DNA of 64,000 nucleotides from Lachnospiraceae bacterium (GCA_017455525.1 JAFTAP010000060.1:1-64000); one strand, 5' to 3'. Shown: positions 1-8,919, numbered from the stretch's first letter. Notes: generated by a model from the sequence alone, not told the origin. A program made the numbers and translations.

Positions 1-113
1 ACATTTTGATATGCCTTGATGAGTTTAGCGCTTCCATTGAGGCATATCCTTTTCCGATTCTCAATTTGTCTATACGGTTTCGACCCACACTCTTATCCGA
101 CAAACCAGCACGC

Positions 114-443
114 CTACAGGCGTGATTGAGTAAGCTCATTATACAGCCTCTTCGATACCCTGGCAATGTAGCCTATGTACTTGACCTTGTTCTCCTCGGA
201 GTACCTGCTCTCGTAATCGACTATGGCGTATTCGCCGCTTGTTAGCTTAAACAAGTTGTCAAGTCTCAGCTCGTTCGCCTCTATCGTCGGTAGGTTCGTC
301 GGGAGCACATCTTCTACGGTAATGCCACTTAATCCATAGATGCCTAGCGTCTTTCCCTTGAGCCTCTCTGCAAAGTTCTTGGCAGAGATGTCCTTGTTCT
401 GGTAGGCTATCTCCATGCCAGATTTCTTGCTGCTTCTTCCCAT
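114..443 (-). CDS. Truncated Rpn/PD-(D/E)XK-like family protein
   Basis: This 109-residue protein resembles the N-terminal part of a family of about 300-residue uncharacterised clostridial proteins, thought to be related to Rpn recombination-promoting nucleases, that start with a G-R-x-S-x-K-x-G motif and carry a DNLF...YAIVDYES segment. Here D82 and the YAIVDYES stretch (about residues 72-79) look like the acidic core of a PD-(D/E)XK fold, but the protein stops soon after, at about a third of the usual length. The start has a clear ribosome site (GGAGGATAATGG just before ATG), and a plausible sigmaA promoter lies 170-200 bases upstream. I read it as a truncated, probably inactive copy. The family recognition is from memory of the motif and is moderate in confidence. 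Confidence 0.5.
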   Translation of the reverse strand: MGRSSKKSGMEIAYQNKDISAKNFAERLKGKTLGIYGLSGITVEDVLPTNLPTIEANELRLDNLFKLTSGEYAIVDYESRYSEENKVKYIGYIARVSKRLYNELTQSRL

Positions 444-615
444 CCATTATCCTCCTTTGCTTTTGTTTAGCGCTGCTGCAAAGGTAAGATATGATAGAGA
501 GTCCTTTAAGAATGAAAGAATCGGTAGCTTTGTCTTGCTATTCTTTGTAATCCTGTGGAATCTTTGAGCGGTACGCTCCGATGCCCTTGCGGCAGTTCCG
601 TATTCATGATTCCAA

Positions 616-644
616 AGCATAACACATCCTTGCTCATATGTAAA
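616..644 (-). promoter_or_regulatory. SigmaA-type promoter for the truncated Rpn-like gene
   Basis: On the minus strand TTTACA (639-644) and TATGCT (616-621) are separated by exactly 17 bases. It sits between the end of the glycan operon and the 109-codon gene, leaving a leader of about 165 bases that shows no convincing terminator. The match to consensus is good but unverified. Confidence 0.5.
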
Positions 645-661
645 GTTTGCCCCTATTAGGA

Positions 662-1324
662 TTATTCAAAAAAAATAAAGCTATAGTCCCCCGTATACCC
701 CCACTCCTTATACAGCCACTCCCACTCATCCACGGAATAGTAGCTTGCGCAGGTTAGCTGCCAGTAGAGCATATTGACCTCTTCCCTGTCATTGCGGAAG
801 GACTCGACCATTATGTAACTTTTTCCTTTGCTTACCCGCTCTATCTCCTGCACGGCTTTTTTAAGGTCGAATACTTTTAGGTTGTGAAGCGTTGTCAGGG
901 ATATCACCAGGTCAAACGTATTATCTTCAAACGGCAGCTCCTGTGCCTGCCCCTTCACGAGCCTGTCCCTTATCTCTTCCTTTGCATGTTCAAGCGCATA
1001 ATCAGAGATATCTAATCCTGTCACTTCAATACCCGAAACTGCCTGAGTAAACTCATATAGCAGATGTGCCATCCCACAGCCTACATCAAGCACTTTATCT
1101 CCTGCTTTCAGATGATAGTGCTCTGCCATCTTATCCGCTACTTTTCTCCATCTGCCGTCATACCTGTATCCGCCGTAACCATACTTTCTGTCGCCATCCC
1201 AGTAATCGTATCCGTACTGCTTGGCAATAATTGCACACTCAGCCTTATCATCGGACGTCACCCTGCCAATGTAGTCTCTTTTCGTAGCCTTATGCAATTC
1301 AGAAACAAAATCTATATATGCCAT
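662..1324 (-). CDS. Class I SAM-dependent methyltransferase
   Basis: A 220-residue class I methyltransferase. The SAM-binding motif I reads VLDVGCGMA at residues 78-86, the acidic ribose-binding residue is D105 in GLDIS, and the FDLVISLTTLHNL segment (137-149) is the usual motif IV region. It is the last gene of the glycan operon, five bases after the transketolase C-terminal half. By position it probably methylates a sugar, a nucleotide-sugar intermediate or a lipid-linked glycan, but the sequence does not show the substrate. The first about 60 residues, rich in Tyr and Gly, are not part of the standard fold and might contribute to substrate binding. Confidence 0.8.
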   Translation of the reverse strand: MAYIDFVSELHKATKRDYIGRVTSDDKAECAIIAKQYGYDYWDGDRKYGYGGYRYDGRWRKVADKMAEHYHLKAGDKVLDVGCGMAHLLYEFTQAVSGIEVTGLDISDYALEHAKEEIRDRLVKGQAQELPFEDNTFDLVISLTTLHNLKVFDLKKAVQEIERVSKGKSYIMVESFRNDREEVNMLYWQLTCASYYSVDEWEWLYKEWGYTGDYSFIFFE

Positions 1325-1328
1325 ACCT

Positions 1329-2243
1329 CTACCTTATCAACTCCATAAACGTTTCCCTTATCCGTGACTTGCCTATATTATTGTTTTCCTTGACTTCCTG
1401 ATATGTGCCGTAGCCTTGTGAGAAGTTTGCTAGGCCCAGTCTCTTGAATCTTACTGGCTTGCCTGTCTCTGCTATGATCTCGGATACGGCACTGCCTAGA
1501 CCACCTGTTATGTTGTGATCCTCTATCGTTATTATCTTTCCTGTCTCACTTATTGCTTTTTTTATCGCTTCGCTATCAATGGGCTTTATGGTGTGCATAT
1601 TTATGACACGGGCATGGATTCTGTCCTTTTCAAGCTCTTCCGCTACATCAAGCATGTCTTTCAGTATGCTTCCCATGCCTATTAGCGTTATATCCTCTCC
1701 CTCACGCAGCGTGACGGATTTTCCTATGCTGAAATCATAATCTCCGTCGTATATCTCAGGCTCCCTGTTCGTGCCTATCCTGAGGTACACCGGTCCTTCA
1801 TGCCCGTAGGCTGCTAAGGTAGCCTTATATACTTCCATCGGGCTTGCGGGAGTTATGACTGTAAGGTTCGGTAGCCCTCTTAATCCCCCGAGATCCTCAG
1901 TCGAATGATGCGTAGGTCCCAGCGCACTGTACACCTCTCCTGCTCCTGTGCCTACTATCTTAATGTTCTGATTCTGCAGGCACACGTCATTCCGGATGAA
2001 CTCAAAAGCCCTGTATGCAAGGAACGCCCCTATCGTGTATGCGAAAGGAATCTTCCCTCTGCTCGCCATGCCTGCTGCCATTCCTATCATGTTCGCCTCG
2101 GATATGCCGAGGTTCAGATACTGATCAGGGAAGTCACGGCGGTAATCGTCATAGACTATCGCACCATTATCGGAAATAAGCGCATATACGTTCTTGTCTT
2201 TTGCTGCAAGCTCGTGGAGAGCCTTAAGATACGCCGTCCTCAT
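1329..2243 (-). CDS. Transketolase-like C-terminal subunit
   Basis: 304 residues covering the pyrimidine-binding and C-terminal domains of transketolase. E49 in GISEAN matches the conserved glutamate that activates the thiamine diphosphate cofactor. It overlaps the gene for the N-terminal half by four bases (ATGA type), so the two are translationally coupled and should form one heteromeric enzyme. Split transketolases of this kind occur both in central metabolism and in glycan clusters. Within this operon the enzyme could supply sedoheptulose 7-phosphate to the heptose-like genes upstream, or build another ketose. That role is inference from neighbourhood. Confidence 0.85.
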   Translation of the reverse strand: MRTAYLKALHELAAKDKNVYALISDNGAIVYDDYRRDFPDQYLNLGISEANMIGMAAGMASRGKIPFAYTIGAFLAYRAFEFIRNDVCLQNQNIKIVGTGAGEVYSALGPTHHSTEDLGGLRGLPNLTVITPASPMEVYKATLAAYGHEGPVYLRIGTNREPEIYDGDYDFSIGKSVTLREGEDITLIGMGSILKDMLDVAEELEKDRIHARVINMHTIKPIDSEAIKKAISETGKIITIEDHNITGGLGSAVSEIIAETGKPVRFKRLGLANFSQGYGTYQEVKENNNIGKSRIRETFMELIR

Positions 2244-3088
2244 CTACTTAAGTCCTCCTCTGTGAGCCCGAGCTCTTCCATAAGCACCGGAAGCTCCTTG
2301 TCATTCGGCATCCTGAAATGCCATATCGGTACTCCCTCCATGAATGACACGCCTTTTCCTTTAATGGTATTCGCAATTATAAGCGTCGGCACGTTAGCTT
2401 TTCTTTCCAGCAGGGCATACCGTATCTCTTCATGATCATGACCGTCTATCTCAATTACATTCCAGCCGAACGCCCTCCACTTATCCCCGAAAGGCTTCAT
2501 GCGTACTATGTTCTCAAGCTCATCCATTGCCTGGAGCTTGTTATGATCCACTATGACGGTAAGGTTATCAAGCTCCAATGTCGGAGCTGACAGCGCCCCC
2601 TCCCATATGGAGCCCTCCTGACACTCTCCGTCACCCAGCACCACATATGTATGACTGTCCCGACCGTCCACTTTATCAGAGTATGCGATGCCTATGCCAA
2701 ATGAGAGTCCGTGTCCAAGCGCTCCTGTGGAAGCCTCGACGCCCGGAATGTCATGCAGCTTCGGATGTCCGCCGAACTTCGACCCCGGTTTCCCTACATG
2801 ATATAATTCCTCCTCAGGGAAATATCCCGCCATGGCAAGTGCAGAGTATAAAGCAAAGCAGGCATGCCCCTTGCTTAAGATGAATTTATCCCTGTCCTCC
2901 CAGTCAGGCTCGTCAGGACGGTATCTTAAGACATCGCCGAAATACAGGACGCTTATGATATCCGTCATCGAGAACGCCGCTCCCATGTGGCCTCCGCCTG
3001 CGAAATGCGCCGTACGGTATATCTTCTTCCTTATCTCCCTTGCTATATCGGTCGTGTTTTCTATTATCGTCATATTATCGTCTCTCAT
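2240..3088 (-). CDS. Transketolase-like N-terminal (ThDP-binding) subunit
   Basis: 282 residues with the thiamine diphosphate/metal-binding motif GDGECQEG at 152-159 followed by N183, and the conserved His-rich segment GGGHMGAAFS near residue 31. This is the pyrophosphate-binding half of transketolase. Its start overlaps the stop of the upstream radical SAM gene by four bases, and its stop overlaps the start of the C-terminal half, so all three are one transcription unit. Together with the downstream partner it has the length of a complete transketolase. The usual alternative, DXP synthase, is less likely because DXS is not split this way. Confidence 0.85.
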   Translation of the reverse strand: MRDDNMTIIENTTDIAREIRKKIYRTAHFAGGGHMGAAFSMTDIISVLYFGDVLRYRPDEPDWEDRDKFILSKGHACFALYSALAMAGYFPEEELYHVGKPGSKFGGHPKLHDIPGVEASTGALGHGLSFGIGIAYSDKVDGRDSHTYVVLGDGECQEGSIWEGALSAPTLELDNLTVIVDHNKLQAMDELENIVRMKPFGDKWRAFGWNVIEIDGHDHEEIRYALLERKANVPTLIIANTIKGKGVSFMEGVPIWHFRMPNDKELPVLMEELGLTEEDLSR

Positions 3089-4158
3089 ATGAAATTTATA
3101 TGATTCCTATCCATATCCAGGAATGAGTTAATCAGCTCATTCCGGCTGTCATAAACACAATGCTGCCTGCAGGACTTCTTTGCGTCAAAGTTCCTGAAAA
3201 GCTCCGTCGTCTCATCTGATAGCCATAATTCCTTAAAGCTCTGCTCCTTAATGCTTCCCACCAGCCCGTCTTTTAAATAAGCCTTATCATGGCAGTAATA
3301 GACCTTTGAATTAGCCGCTATCACACAGATAAATTCCTTTATGGGGCATCTGCTGTACTGACGTTCAAATATCACGCTGTCCGCAAAATCACCCGTGTAT
3401 AAATCTATTATCCTGAACGTGTCGCTGCCATACTCATCCTGTGCTCTTATGAGCTGCTCCGTCACTTCGTCCTTGAAATCCTTATGATACCCCTTTGTAT
3501 CATTCGTTATCATAGGTGCGAACTTCACATGGTTCACGCCCAGCTCCTTCATGAGCCTTGCCATCCCCATGACTTCATGGCAGTTCTTATTATTCACTAC
3601 CACGTTTATCCCCAGCTCGCAGGTGTCTTCTTTTATTTCCGCGAAATCAGATATGTTCTCGCAAAGCTTTCTAAATGCCCCCTCTTTTATTCCGCGTATG
3701 CTGCAATATTCCTCATCATCCACCGACTCGATTGATATGCGTACCCACTTTGCTTTAGCAAGAAGCTCTGCCCTTCTGCCCGAAAGAAGGCTTCCGTTCG
3801 TGATTATCGAAAGGTCTATGCCCGCTTCGAGCACCCTCTCCATCGTCTCCTCGAAATGAGGATAAAGCAAAGGCTCTCCGCCTCCGCTGAAAGTAACGGC
3901 CTTGACCCCCATGTCTGAAATATCCGAGACTATCTCGAGCATCTTATCCCTTGGTATCTCGTCTGACAGATTATAATCGTCATTAAGATCCAGATAAGCA
4001 TTCTTATAATGACAGTAAGAGCAGTTATGGTTGCATTTGTTCGTCGGCTTTATTCTTATATACACCGGATTGCAGCGCTCCCCTCTAAGAAGGTGCTGAA
4101 GAACATCCTGATGATAAAACACTTTCAACTGACTATACGGCGTGCTGTTTCTGTTCAT
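3085..4158 (-). CDS. Radical SAM/SPASM domain protein (copy 1)
   Basis: A 357-residue radical SAM enzyme. The 4Fe-4S cluster motif CxxxCxxC is C42-C46-C49 (CNHNCSYC) and the SAM-contacting GGGEP is at 92-96. A C-terminal SPASM-like set of cysteines follows (CPIKEFIC, YYCHDK, CRQHC), consistent with auxiliary iron-sulfur clusters. It ends in NHINFI, nearly the same tail as the next upstream protein (EHVNFI), so the two are paralogues. Radical SAM/SPASM proteins in glycan clusters can carry out sugar epimerisation, dehydrogenation or peptide modification. No substrate can be read from the sequence. Confidence 0.85.
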   Translation of the reverse strand: MNRNSTPYSQLKVFYHQDVLQHLLRGERCNPVYIRIKPTNKCNHNCSYCHYKNAYLDLNDDYNLSDEIPRDKMLEIVSDISDMGVKAVTFSGGGEPLLYPHFEETMERVLEAGIDLSIITNGSLLSGRRAELLAKAKWVRISIESVDDEEYCSIRGIKEGAFRKLCENISDFAEIKEDTCELGINVVVNNKNCHEVMGMARLMKELGVNHVKFAPMITNDTKGYHKDFKDEVTEQLIRAQDEYGSDTFRIIDLYTGDFADSVIFERQYSRCPIKEFICVIAANSKVYYCHDKAYLKDGLVGSIKEQSFKELWLSDETTELFRNFDAKKSCRQHCVYDSRNELINSFLDMDRNHINFI

Positions 4159-4175
4159 ACATCATTCCCTGTATC

Positions 4176-5237
4176 TTATATAAAATTCACATGCTCTCCC
4201 GGATGCTTTAATTCATCCAGGTACTTATTTATCTCGTCCAACCGGCAGGCTTCACGGCAGGTCTTATTTATATCCATCGAATAAAGCCTTTCTATAACTT
4301 CTTTCCTGCGTTCACCCTCCCATATCTCCCGGAAAGTATTCTCGTTAATATTGCCGTACTTAAACTCGTCCACGCCTATATGTGCGACGCATGGCCACAC
4401 GTTGCCCTTCGCATCTATGTGGGTCATGAAGGGAAGGCCCAGGCATTCCTTGTAAGCCTTCTCATGGTGCATCTTCTTCATTGCGTTAGCCCTAAAATAT
4501 ATGGAGAAGTCTGCAGTTTCATATCCCTTAAGCTCTTTCTCGAGGTCAAGCAGCCTCTCGTAATCCATATTTATGCGATTGCCACTATGGAGATGCTGCG
4601 AGAATGGCTTGACTGTAAGATAATCTACTCCGATTGCTTTAAGGTTCCTTGCCATCTCTGGAAGCTGAGCCATGTTGCCGTCAAGCAGCAAGCACTGCAC
4701 TCCCAGAGTAGTGCGAAGTCCCTGCCTCCTCTTCACTTCGACAGCGTCTGCAAGATTCCTTTCGACTTTTTCCAGATCACCCTTGGGGGCTTTCTGAATA
4801 CTGTAATATGACTCATCCTCAAGCGAGACCACGCTGAATCTTACCCATGTAAAGCACCTCAAGCATTCCTCTGCGAAATCCTTGGTGAATAAAGCGCCAT
4901 TAGAGCTCATTGCGACATCCACCCCTATCTCTTTCATGCCCATGACCATGTCGAGTAGCTGTCTGTTAAGCAAGGGTTCACCCTCACCTGAGCATATCAC
5001 GCTTTTTAGCCCTTTTTCATGTGCCAGCCTCACGTCACGGAGCACTGTATCCTTGTCGAGGAAGTTCGGTTCGTAGCCCAAATAATCAACTGCGCAGAAA
5101 ACACATCTGTGATTACATGCCCCGCTGGGGGATATCTCTATCTCTATCGGATAAATAGTCTCCCCCCTCATCCATCGTGCCACAGTCTCTGGATGATATA
5201 TGAGTTTGTGGGAGTCCATTCTTATGTTGTCAGCCAT
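4176..5237 (-). CDS. Radical SAM/SPASM domain protein (copy 2)
   Basis: 353 residues. The cluster cysteines are C41-C45-C48 (CNHRCVFC), the GEGEP motif follows near residue 93, and SPASM-type cysteines occur in CLGLPF, VWPCVAH and CREAC. It is paralogous to the adjacent copy 1: same length, same order of motifs, same C-terminal VNFI/INFI ending. Seventeen bases separate the two genes. Having two such enzymes in tandem suggests two successive radical modifications, or a heteromeric enzyme, acting on the same glycan precursor; this is inference. Confidence 0.85.
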   Translation of the reverse strand: MADNIRMDSHKLIYHPETVARWMRGETIYPIEIEISPSGACNHRCVFCAVDYLGYEPNFLDKDTVLRDVRLAHEKGLKSVICSGEGEPLLNRQLLDMVMGMKEIGVDVAMSSNGALFTKDFAEECLRCFTWVRFSVVSLEDESYYSIQKAPKGDLEKVERNLADAVEVKRRQGLRTTLGVQCLLLDGNMAQLPEMARNLKAIGVDYLTVKPFSQHLHSGNRINMDYERLLDLEKELKGYETADFSIYFRANAMKKMHHEKAYKECLGLPFMTHIDAKGNVWPCVAHIGVDEFKYGNINENTFREIWEGERRKEVIERLYSMDINKTCREACRLDEINKYLDELKHPGEHVNFI

Positions 5238-5252
5238 TTTCTGCCTTTGTCA

Positions 5253-6797
5253 TCATACGTTCATGAGCGTGCTAGCGTATTTCAGCACGTTCACTTTCTC
5301 AACTGCACTCTTATTTCCTACTATATTCGCCCCGAGGGCCCCGGCTATGTTGCCCATGACCATGGACAGTTCCGCCGATGCCCCTGCTGCGGAGAAGATC
5401 CCCGCAACCGAGTAGAAAGCATCACCCGCTCCTATCGTGTCCTTTACCGTGAGCGTGAAAGCCGGGCACTCGACTATGCTCTCCCCGTCATATGACCATG
5501 CACCGGCAGAGCCTCTTGTAAGCCATCCGCTCCTCGCTTTTAAATGTTCTTCCAGGCTCTGAAGCCCTTCTCTCTCATCATTCGCATGCTCAGGGAATGC
5601 GAGTTTTAACTCACCCTGATCCAAGGAAAATGCGTCAGCACGATGGTATTTCGTTATATTATTGAGTCCCCTGTTAGTCGAATTAGTCTGACAGTTCAGC
5701 ACGAGGTAATACGCCTTCTCCTGCACTATGTCCATTACCTCTCTATCTATCAGCCCGTGACCGAAGTCACACAGGAATACTGCATCATAATACGCTATGG
5801 TATCCTTGAGTTTCTTCTTGAACTCCGCCCTGGCAGGGTCTGATGCGTCCCATGTGTCAGGGATATTGTTTATGACAAAAACCTTGTCGTACTCCTCTCG
5901 CTTATCATTCTTGACCAGATACCTCTGCTTCACTATCGTTGGAAATTTTCTGCTATGGATCAGATCCAGGCTAAGAGTTGATGTAGCCGAATTCGCAAGA
6001 AGCGTACGCTCGTATTTCTCATTACCGGTTATGGACATCAGCGTGACATCATAAGAGAAGCCCGACAGACACCTGGCTATTGCGACGGCACCGCCTAAGT
6101 AATCCTCTTGGCTCCTTTTTCTCGCAGAGTACGCCATGTCCTTGCTCATAAGCCCCTGCACGGTGCAGTACACGTACCTGTCTATTATCACATCTCCCAC
6201 CACGAGTACCCTAAGCTTCTCCGCCTTGTCTGCGTATCCTGTGATATCGCTCATTGAGTATCTGGTCCTGAATCCCTCCATGAACTGTCTTACATCCTCA
6301 GGAAGGGCAGACAGAGCCGTGTTTATGAGCTTAGTGGAGCTATATACCTGACCGCCCGTGTACGCCATCCTGCCACCGTGAGCTTCGCACAGCTCCCTCT
6401 CCCTGCGGATCATTCCCGTAACGTCGGCATCCTCGTCGGCGTATTCCGAGCCCTTCACGTATAGGTCAGGCTCTACTGCCTCTATTATGTCATCGACCGT
6501 GTGGCACTCCGACAGCATTACATAATCGATGCACTCTATCGCGCTTAAGAAACCGAGCCTCGTGTCATCGTCAAAGTACGGCCTGTCCGGTCCCTTACGC
6601 ACATACTTCGCTGCGGTTATCGAAACAACAAGGACATCAGCCATTGCCTTAGCCTGCTCGAAGTGGCTTATATGTCCCGGATGCACGAGGTCGAATACCC
6701 CGTGACACAGGGCTATTCTCTTGCCCTTAGATTTTAGCTTAGGTCTTATCTCGTCCTTGAATTGTCCTTTTGTGACAATCTTATCTTTACTTGCCAA
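5253..6797 (-). CDS. Bifunctional nucleotidyltransferase/PfkB-type sugar kinase (HldE-like, domains swapped)
   Basis: 514 residues in two parts. Residues about 15-165 are a cytidylyltransferase-like domain with CHGVFDLVHPGH (HxGH-type active site) and a VYSSTKLIN C-terminal signature. Residues about 190-510 are a PfkB/ribokinase-type kinase with a GG substrate loop (DYLGGAVAIAR) and the anion-hole motif DTIGAGDAF. HldE of Gram-negative bacteria joins the same two activities (heptose 7-phosphate kinase and heptose 1-phosphate adenylyltransferase) but in the opposite order, kinase first. With GmhA-, GmhB- and epimerase-like neighbours this is the likely activation enzyme for a heptose or related sugar. 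The product nucleotide (ADP, CDP or GDP) is not decided by the sequence. It overlaps the epimerase gene by 11 bases. Confidence 0.8.
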   Translation of the reverse strand: MASKDKIVTKGQFKDEIRPKLKSKGKRIALCHGVFDLVHPGHISHFEQAKAMADVLVVSITAAKYVRKGPDRPYFDDDTRLGFLSAIECIDYVMLSECHTVDDIIEAVEPDLYVKGSEYADEDADVTGMIRRERELCEAHGGRMAYTGGQVYSSTKLINTALSALPEDVRQFMEGFRTRYSMSDITGYADKAEKLRVLVVGDVIIDRYVYCTVQGLMSKDMAYSARKRSQEDYLGGAVAIARCLSGFSYDVTLMSITGNEKYERTLLANSATSTLSLDLIHSRKFPTIVKQRYLVKNDKREEYDKVFVINNIPDTWDASDPARAEFKKKLKDTIAYYDAVFLCDFGHGLIDREVMDIVQEKAYYLVLNCQTNSTNRGLNNITKYHRADAFSLDQGELKLAFPEHANDEREGLQSLEEHLKARSGWLTRGSAGAWSYDGESIVECPAFTLTVKDTIGAGDAFYSVAGIFSAAGASAELSMVMGNIAGALGANIVGNKSAVEKVNVLKYASTLMNV

Positions 6798-7782
6798 GGT
6801 ACTTGAACCAGTCCTCCGTAGCTGTCTTGATCGTGTCGGGAGTCCACACCGGAGCCTCCCGCCAGTAATCTATGTTGTCCAGTATATGCTGAACTCCTTC
6901 TTCCAACGTGACTTTCGGGTGCCAGTCAAGCATTGTGTTTATCTTTGCCGTGTCAGCCCATGTGCAGTCAGGCTCCCCTGGTCGCTTTGGTATATGCACG
7001 GCATTCTCCTCTGTACCGCCAAGAAGCTCTACAAGCTTATTGACTGAATAAGTATGCTCGCTCCCTACATTGAACCTCTCCCCGACCACGTCTGACTTCG
7101 CTGCTGTGTAGAAAGCATCAACTATATCCGTGACATAAGTAAAATCCCTCGTCTGCTCTCCGGTTCCCACCACCGTATAAGGCTCTCCTGCAAGCTTCTG
7201 ACCAAGGAACACCCCGAACACTGCTCCATATGTTCCTGATGTTCTTGATCTTGGACCGTACACATTAAAAAGACATAAAGACACTACGGGAAGCTTATAA
7301 ACCTTGGCATAATGAAGTGCCAGCTCTTCGCCAAGTCTTTTCGTTAATGCGTAAGGATACTCCGGTCTTATTTCCGCACTCTCATCAGTAGGGAACTTAT
7401 CCGGTATGCCATAGCAGGATGAGGACGCAGTGTACATGAACCTCTTCACTCCTGCCGCCTTCGCCGCCTGTAGCACGCTGAATGTGCCGTCTACATTCGA
7501 GTGGAAATAGTCCTCCGGCCTCTGTATTGACGGCACTATGTCCGCAAGAGCGGCAAAATGGAACACCCAGTCAACGCCCTCAAACAATGGTGATATCTTA
7601 TCCGTGTCGCATATATCCGCCTCAGTTATTGTGAGCTTAGAATTATCTTTCTGATGCGCAAGATTCTCCATCCTGCCTGTCGAACAGTTGTCTATTACCC
7701 TCACCTCGTGCCCTTCGGCAAGGAGCCTGTCAACCATGTGCGAGCCTATAAAGCCGCACCCGCCTGTAACCAATGAAACCAT
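6787..7782 (-). CDS. NAD-dependent nucleotide-sugar epimerase/dehydratase
   Basis: A 331-residue extended short-chain dehydrogenase. The Rossmann motif GGCGFIG is at residues 7-13, the catalytic triad is in TASSSCYG (118-125) and YxxxK at Y144-K148. These features fit the UDP-glucose 4-epimerase/HldD/GDP-mannose dehydratase superfamily. Next to GmhA-, GmhB- and HldE-like genes it is a reasonable candidate for C6 epimerisation of an activated heptose or conversion of another nucleotide sugar, but a UDP-hexose 4-epimerase role cannot be excluded. Confidence 0.85.
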   Translation of the reverse strand: MVSLVTGGCGFIGSHMVDRLLAEGHEVRVIDNCSTGRMENLAHQKDNSKLTITEADICDTDKISPLFEGVDWVFHFAALADIVPSIQRPEDYFHSNVDGTFSVLQAAKAAGVKRFMYTASSSCYGIPDKFPTDESAEIRPEYPYALTKRLGEELALHYAKVYKLPVVSLCLFNVYGPRSRTSGTYGAVFGVFLGQKLAGEPYTVVGTGEQTRDFTYVTDIVDAFYTAAKSDVVGERFNVGSEHTYSVNKLVELLGGTEENAVHIPKRPGEPDCTWADTAKINTMLDWHPKVTLEEGVQHILDNIDYWREAPVWTPDTIKTATEDWFKYLGK

Positions 7783-7792
7783 CTCTTTGTCC

Positions 7793-8350
7793 TTATCCTT
7801 CTGCTTGTTTTTCTTTACAAAATCTAACTACATCCCGTAAGTCTTCCATTATATAATCCGGCGTGACCTCTTCCTCGAGCCTCGTCGTCCCGAATCCCGA
7901 TTCAAGGAGTATCGTGGTAATACCGGCGTTCTGCCCCGTCTTTATGTCTGATGCCCTGTCGCCGGCAAGTAAAGACCTGCTCATGTCTACGTGGAAATCA
8001 CTGCACGCCTGCTTTATCATGCCTGTCCCGGGCTTCCGCCAGTCGCTTTTTTTCGTGTATTCGGAAATTATCCCTTCTTCATGGTACGGGCAGTAATATA
8101 TGGCATCCACGCCTGTGTTATTCTTAATATATTCGTTGATCTCCCTGAGTGTGTCTTCCGTGAGGTAGCCTCTAGCTACTCCGCTCTGATTCGATATGAC
8201 TATTGCCAGATAACCTAGCCTGTGAAATTCATCTATGCATTGCTTTGTAAAAGGGAATATCTCAAGTTCCTCCAGCGAGTTGATATACCCGCTGTCCTTA
8301 TTTATCACGCCATCACGGTCAAGAAACACGGCAGGGCGGGCTTTGCTCAA
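7793..8350 (-). CDS. HAD-IIIA phosphatase, GmhB-like
   Basis: 185 residues of the histidinol-phosphatase/GmhB branch of the HAD superfamily. The nucleophile and acid/base are D11 and D13 in LDRDGVIN, motif II is SNQSGVARG, and the late acidic motif is in AGDRASDIKTG. GmhB removes the 7-phosphate from heptose 1,7-bisphosphate. The zinc loop of GmhB normally has a C-x-H plus C-x-C set. Here the first half is present (CPYH) but the second reads SDWRKP instead of CDCRKP, so the second pair of ligands is lost. The gene starts within four bases of the SIS gene stop, so they are coupled. Confidence 0.8.
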   Translation of the reverse strand: MSKARPAVFLDRDGVINKDSGYINSLEELEIFPFTKQCIDEFHRLGYLAIVISNQSGVARGYLTEDTLREINEYIKNNTGVDAIYYCPYHEEGIISEYTKKSDWRKPGTGMIKQACSDFHVDMSRSLLAGDRASDIKTGQNAGITTILLESGFGTTRLEEEVTPDYIMEDLRDVVRFCKEKQAEG

Positions 8351-8919
8351 AGGCTTACTCCGTCCCTCTCCATTATCTCGTCAACTATCTGCTGTAATAT
8401 AAGGTTATGTATTGATTCGACCATGCCGTATTTATCACTCGGCACATAGACATTGATATCCCCCATGCCTCTTATCGGATTGTCGCTGTCGAAGCCAGTG
8501 AAGGTTATAACTTCCCCGTCGTTTTCATGCATGACTTCTATGGCGTTTATTATATTCTGAGACCTCCCCGAACTGCTTATAGCAACCAGCAGATCTCCTT
8601 TCTTTGCCAGAAAAGACAGTGGCTTTGCGAACACCTGATCATATCCGTAGTCATTCCCCATGCAAGTCATCACGGCGTTATCATACAGGCTAACTGTATT
8701 CATTCCTCCGTTCTTCATGAAATCTGCCGTCATGTGACTAGCTATAGCTGCGCTGCCTCCGTTACCTATAAAAAAAGTCTTTGCACATATCTCTTTCTTA
8801 TTTGAAAAATAATCCAGGATTGTTTTGTAATCTTCATTATACTTTTGGCTCTTTGATGATTTATTACTAATTATAGTTTCATCAAGCTTACGAATAACTT
8901 CCTGAACATAATCGTTCAT
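8347..8919 (-). CDS. SIS-domain sugar-phosphate isomerase, GmhA-like
   Basis: 190 residues with the SIS phosphate-binding motifs GNGGSAAIASH and SSSGRSQN and a C-terminal HNLILQQIVDEI that resembles the active-site helix of sedoheptulose 7-phosphate isomerase (GmhA). GmhA converts sedoheptulose 7-phosphate to heptose 7-phosphate and is the first dedicated step of nucleotide-heptose synthesis. Overlap of four bases with both neighbours shows tight coupling with the GmhB-like phosphatase. Other SIS proteins act on hexosamine phosphates, so the heptose assignment rests on the neighbours. Confidence 0.8.
   Translation of the reverse strand: MNDYVQEVIRKLDETIISNKSSKSQKYNEDYKTILDYFSNKKEICAKTFFIGNGGSAAIASHMTADFMKNGGMNTVSLYDNAVMTCMGNDYGYDQVFAKPLSFLAKKGDLLVAISSSGRSQNIINAIEVMHENDGEVITFTGFDSDNPIRGMGDINVYVPSDKYGMVESIHNLILQQIVDEIMERDGVSL

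Noticed and set aside
1905..2435. 176-codon + strand frame
   Set aside because: Antisense to both transketolase halves; the minus-strand proteins are clearly real.
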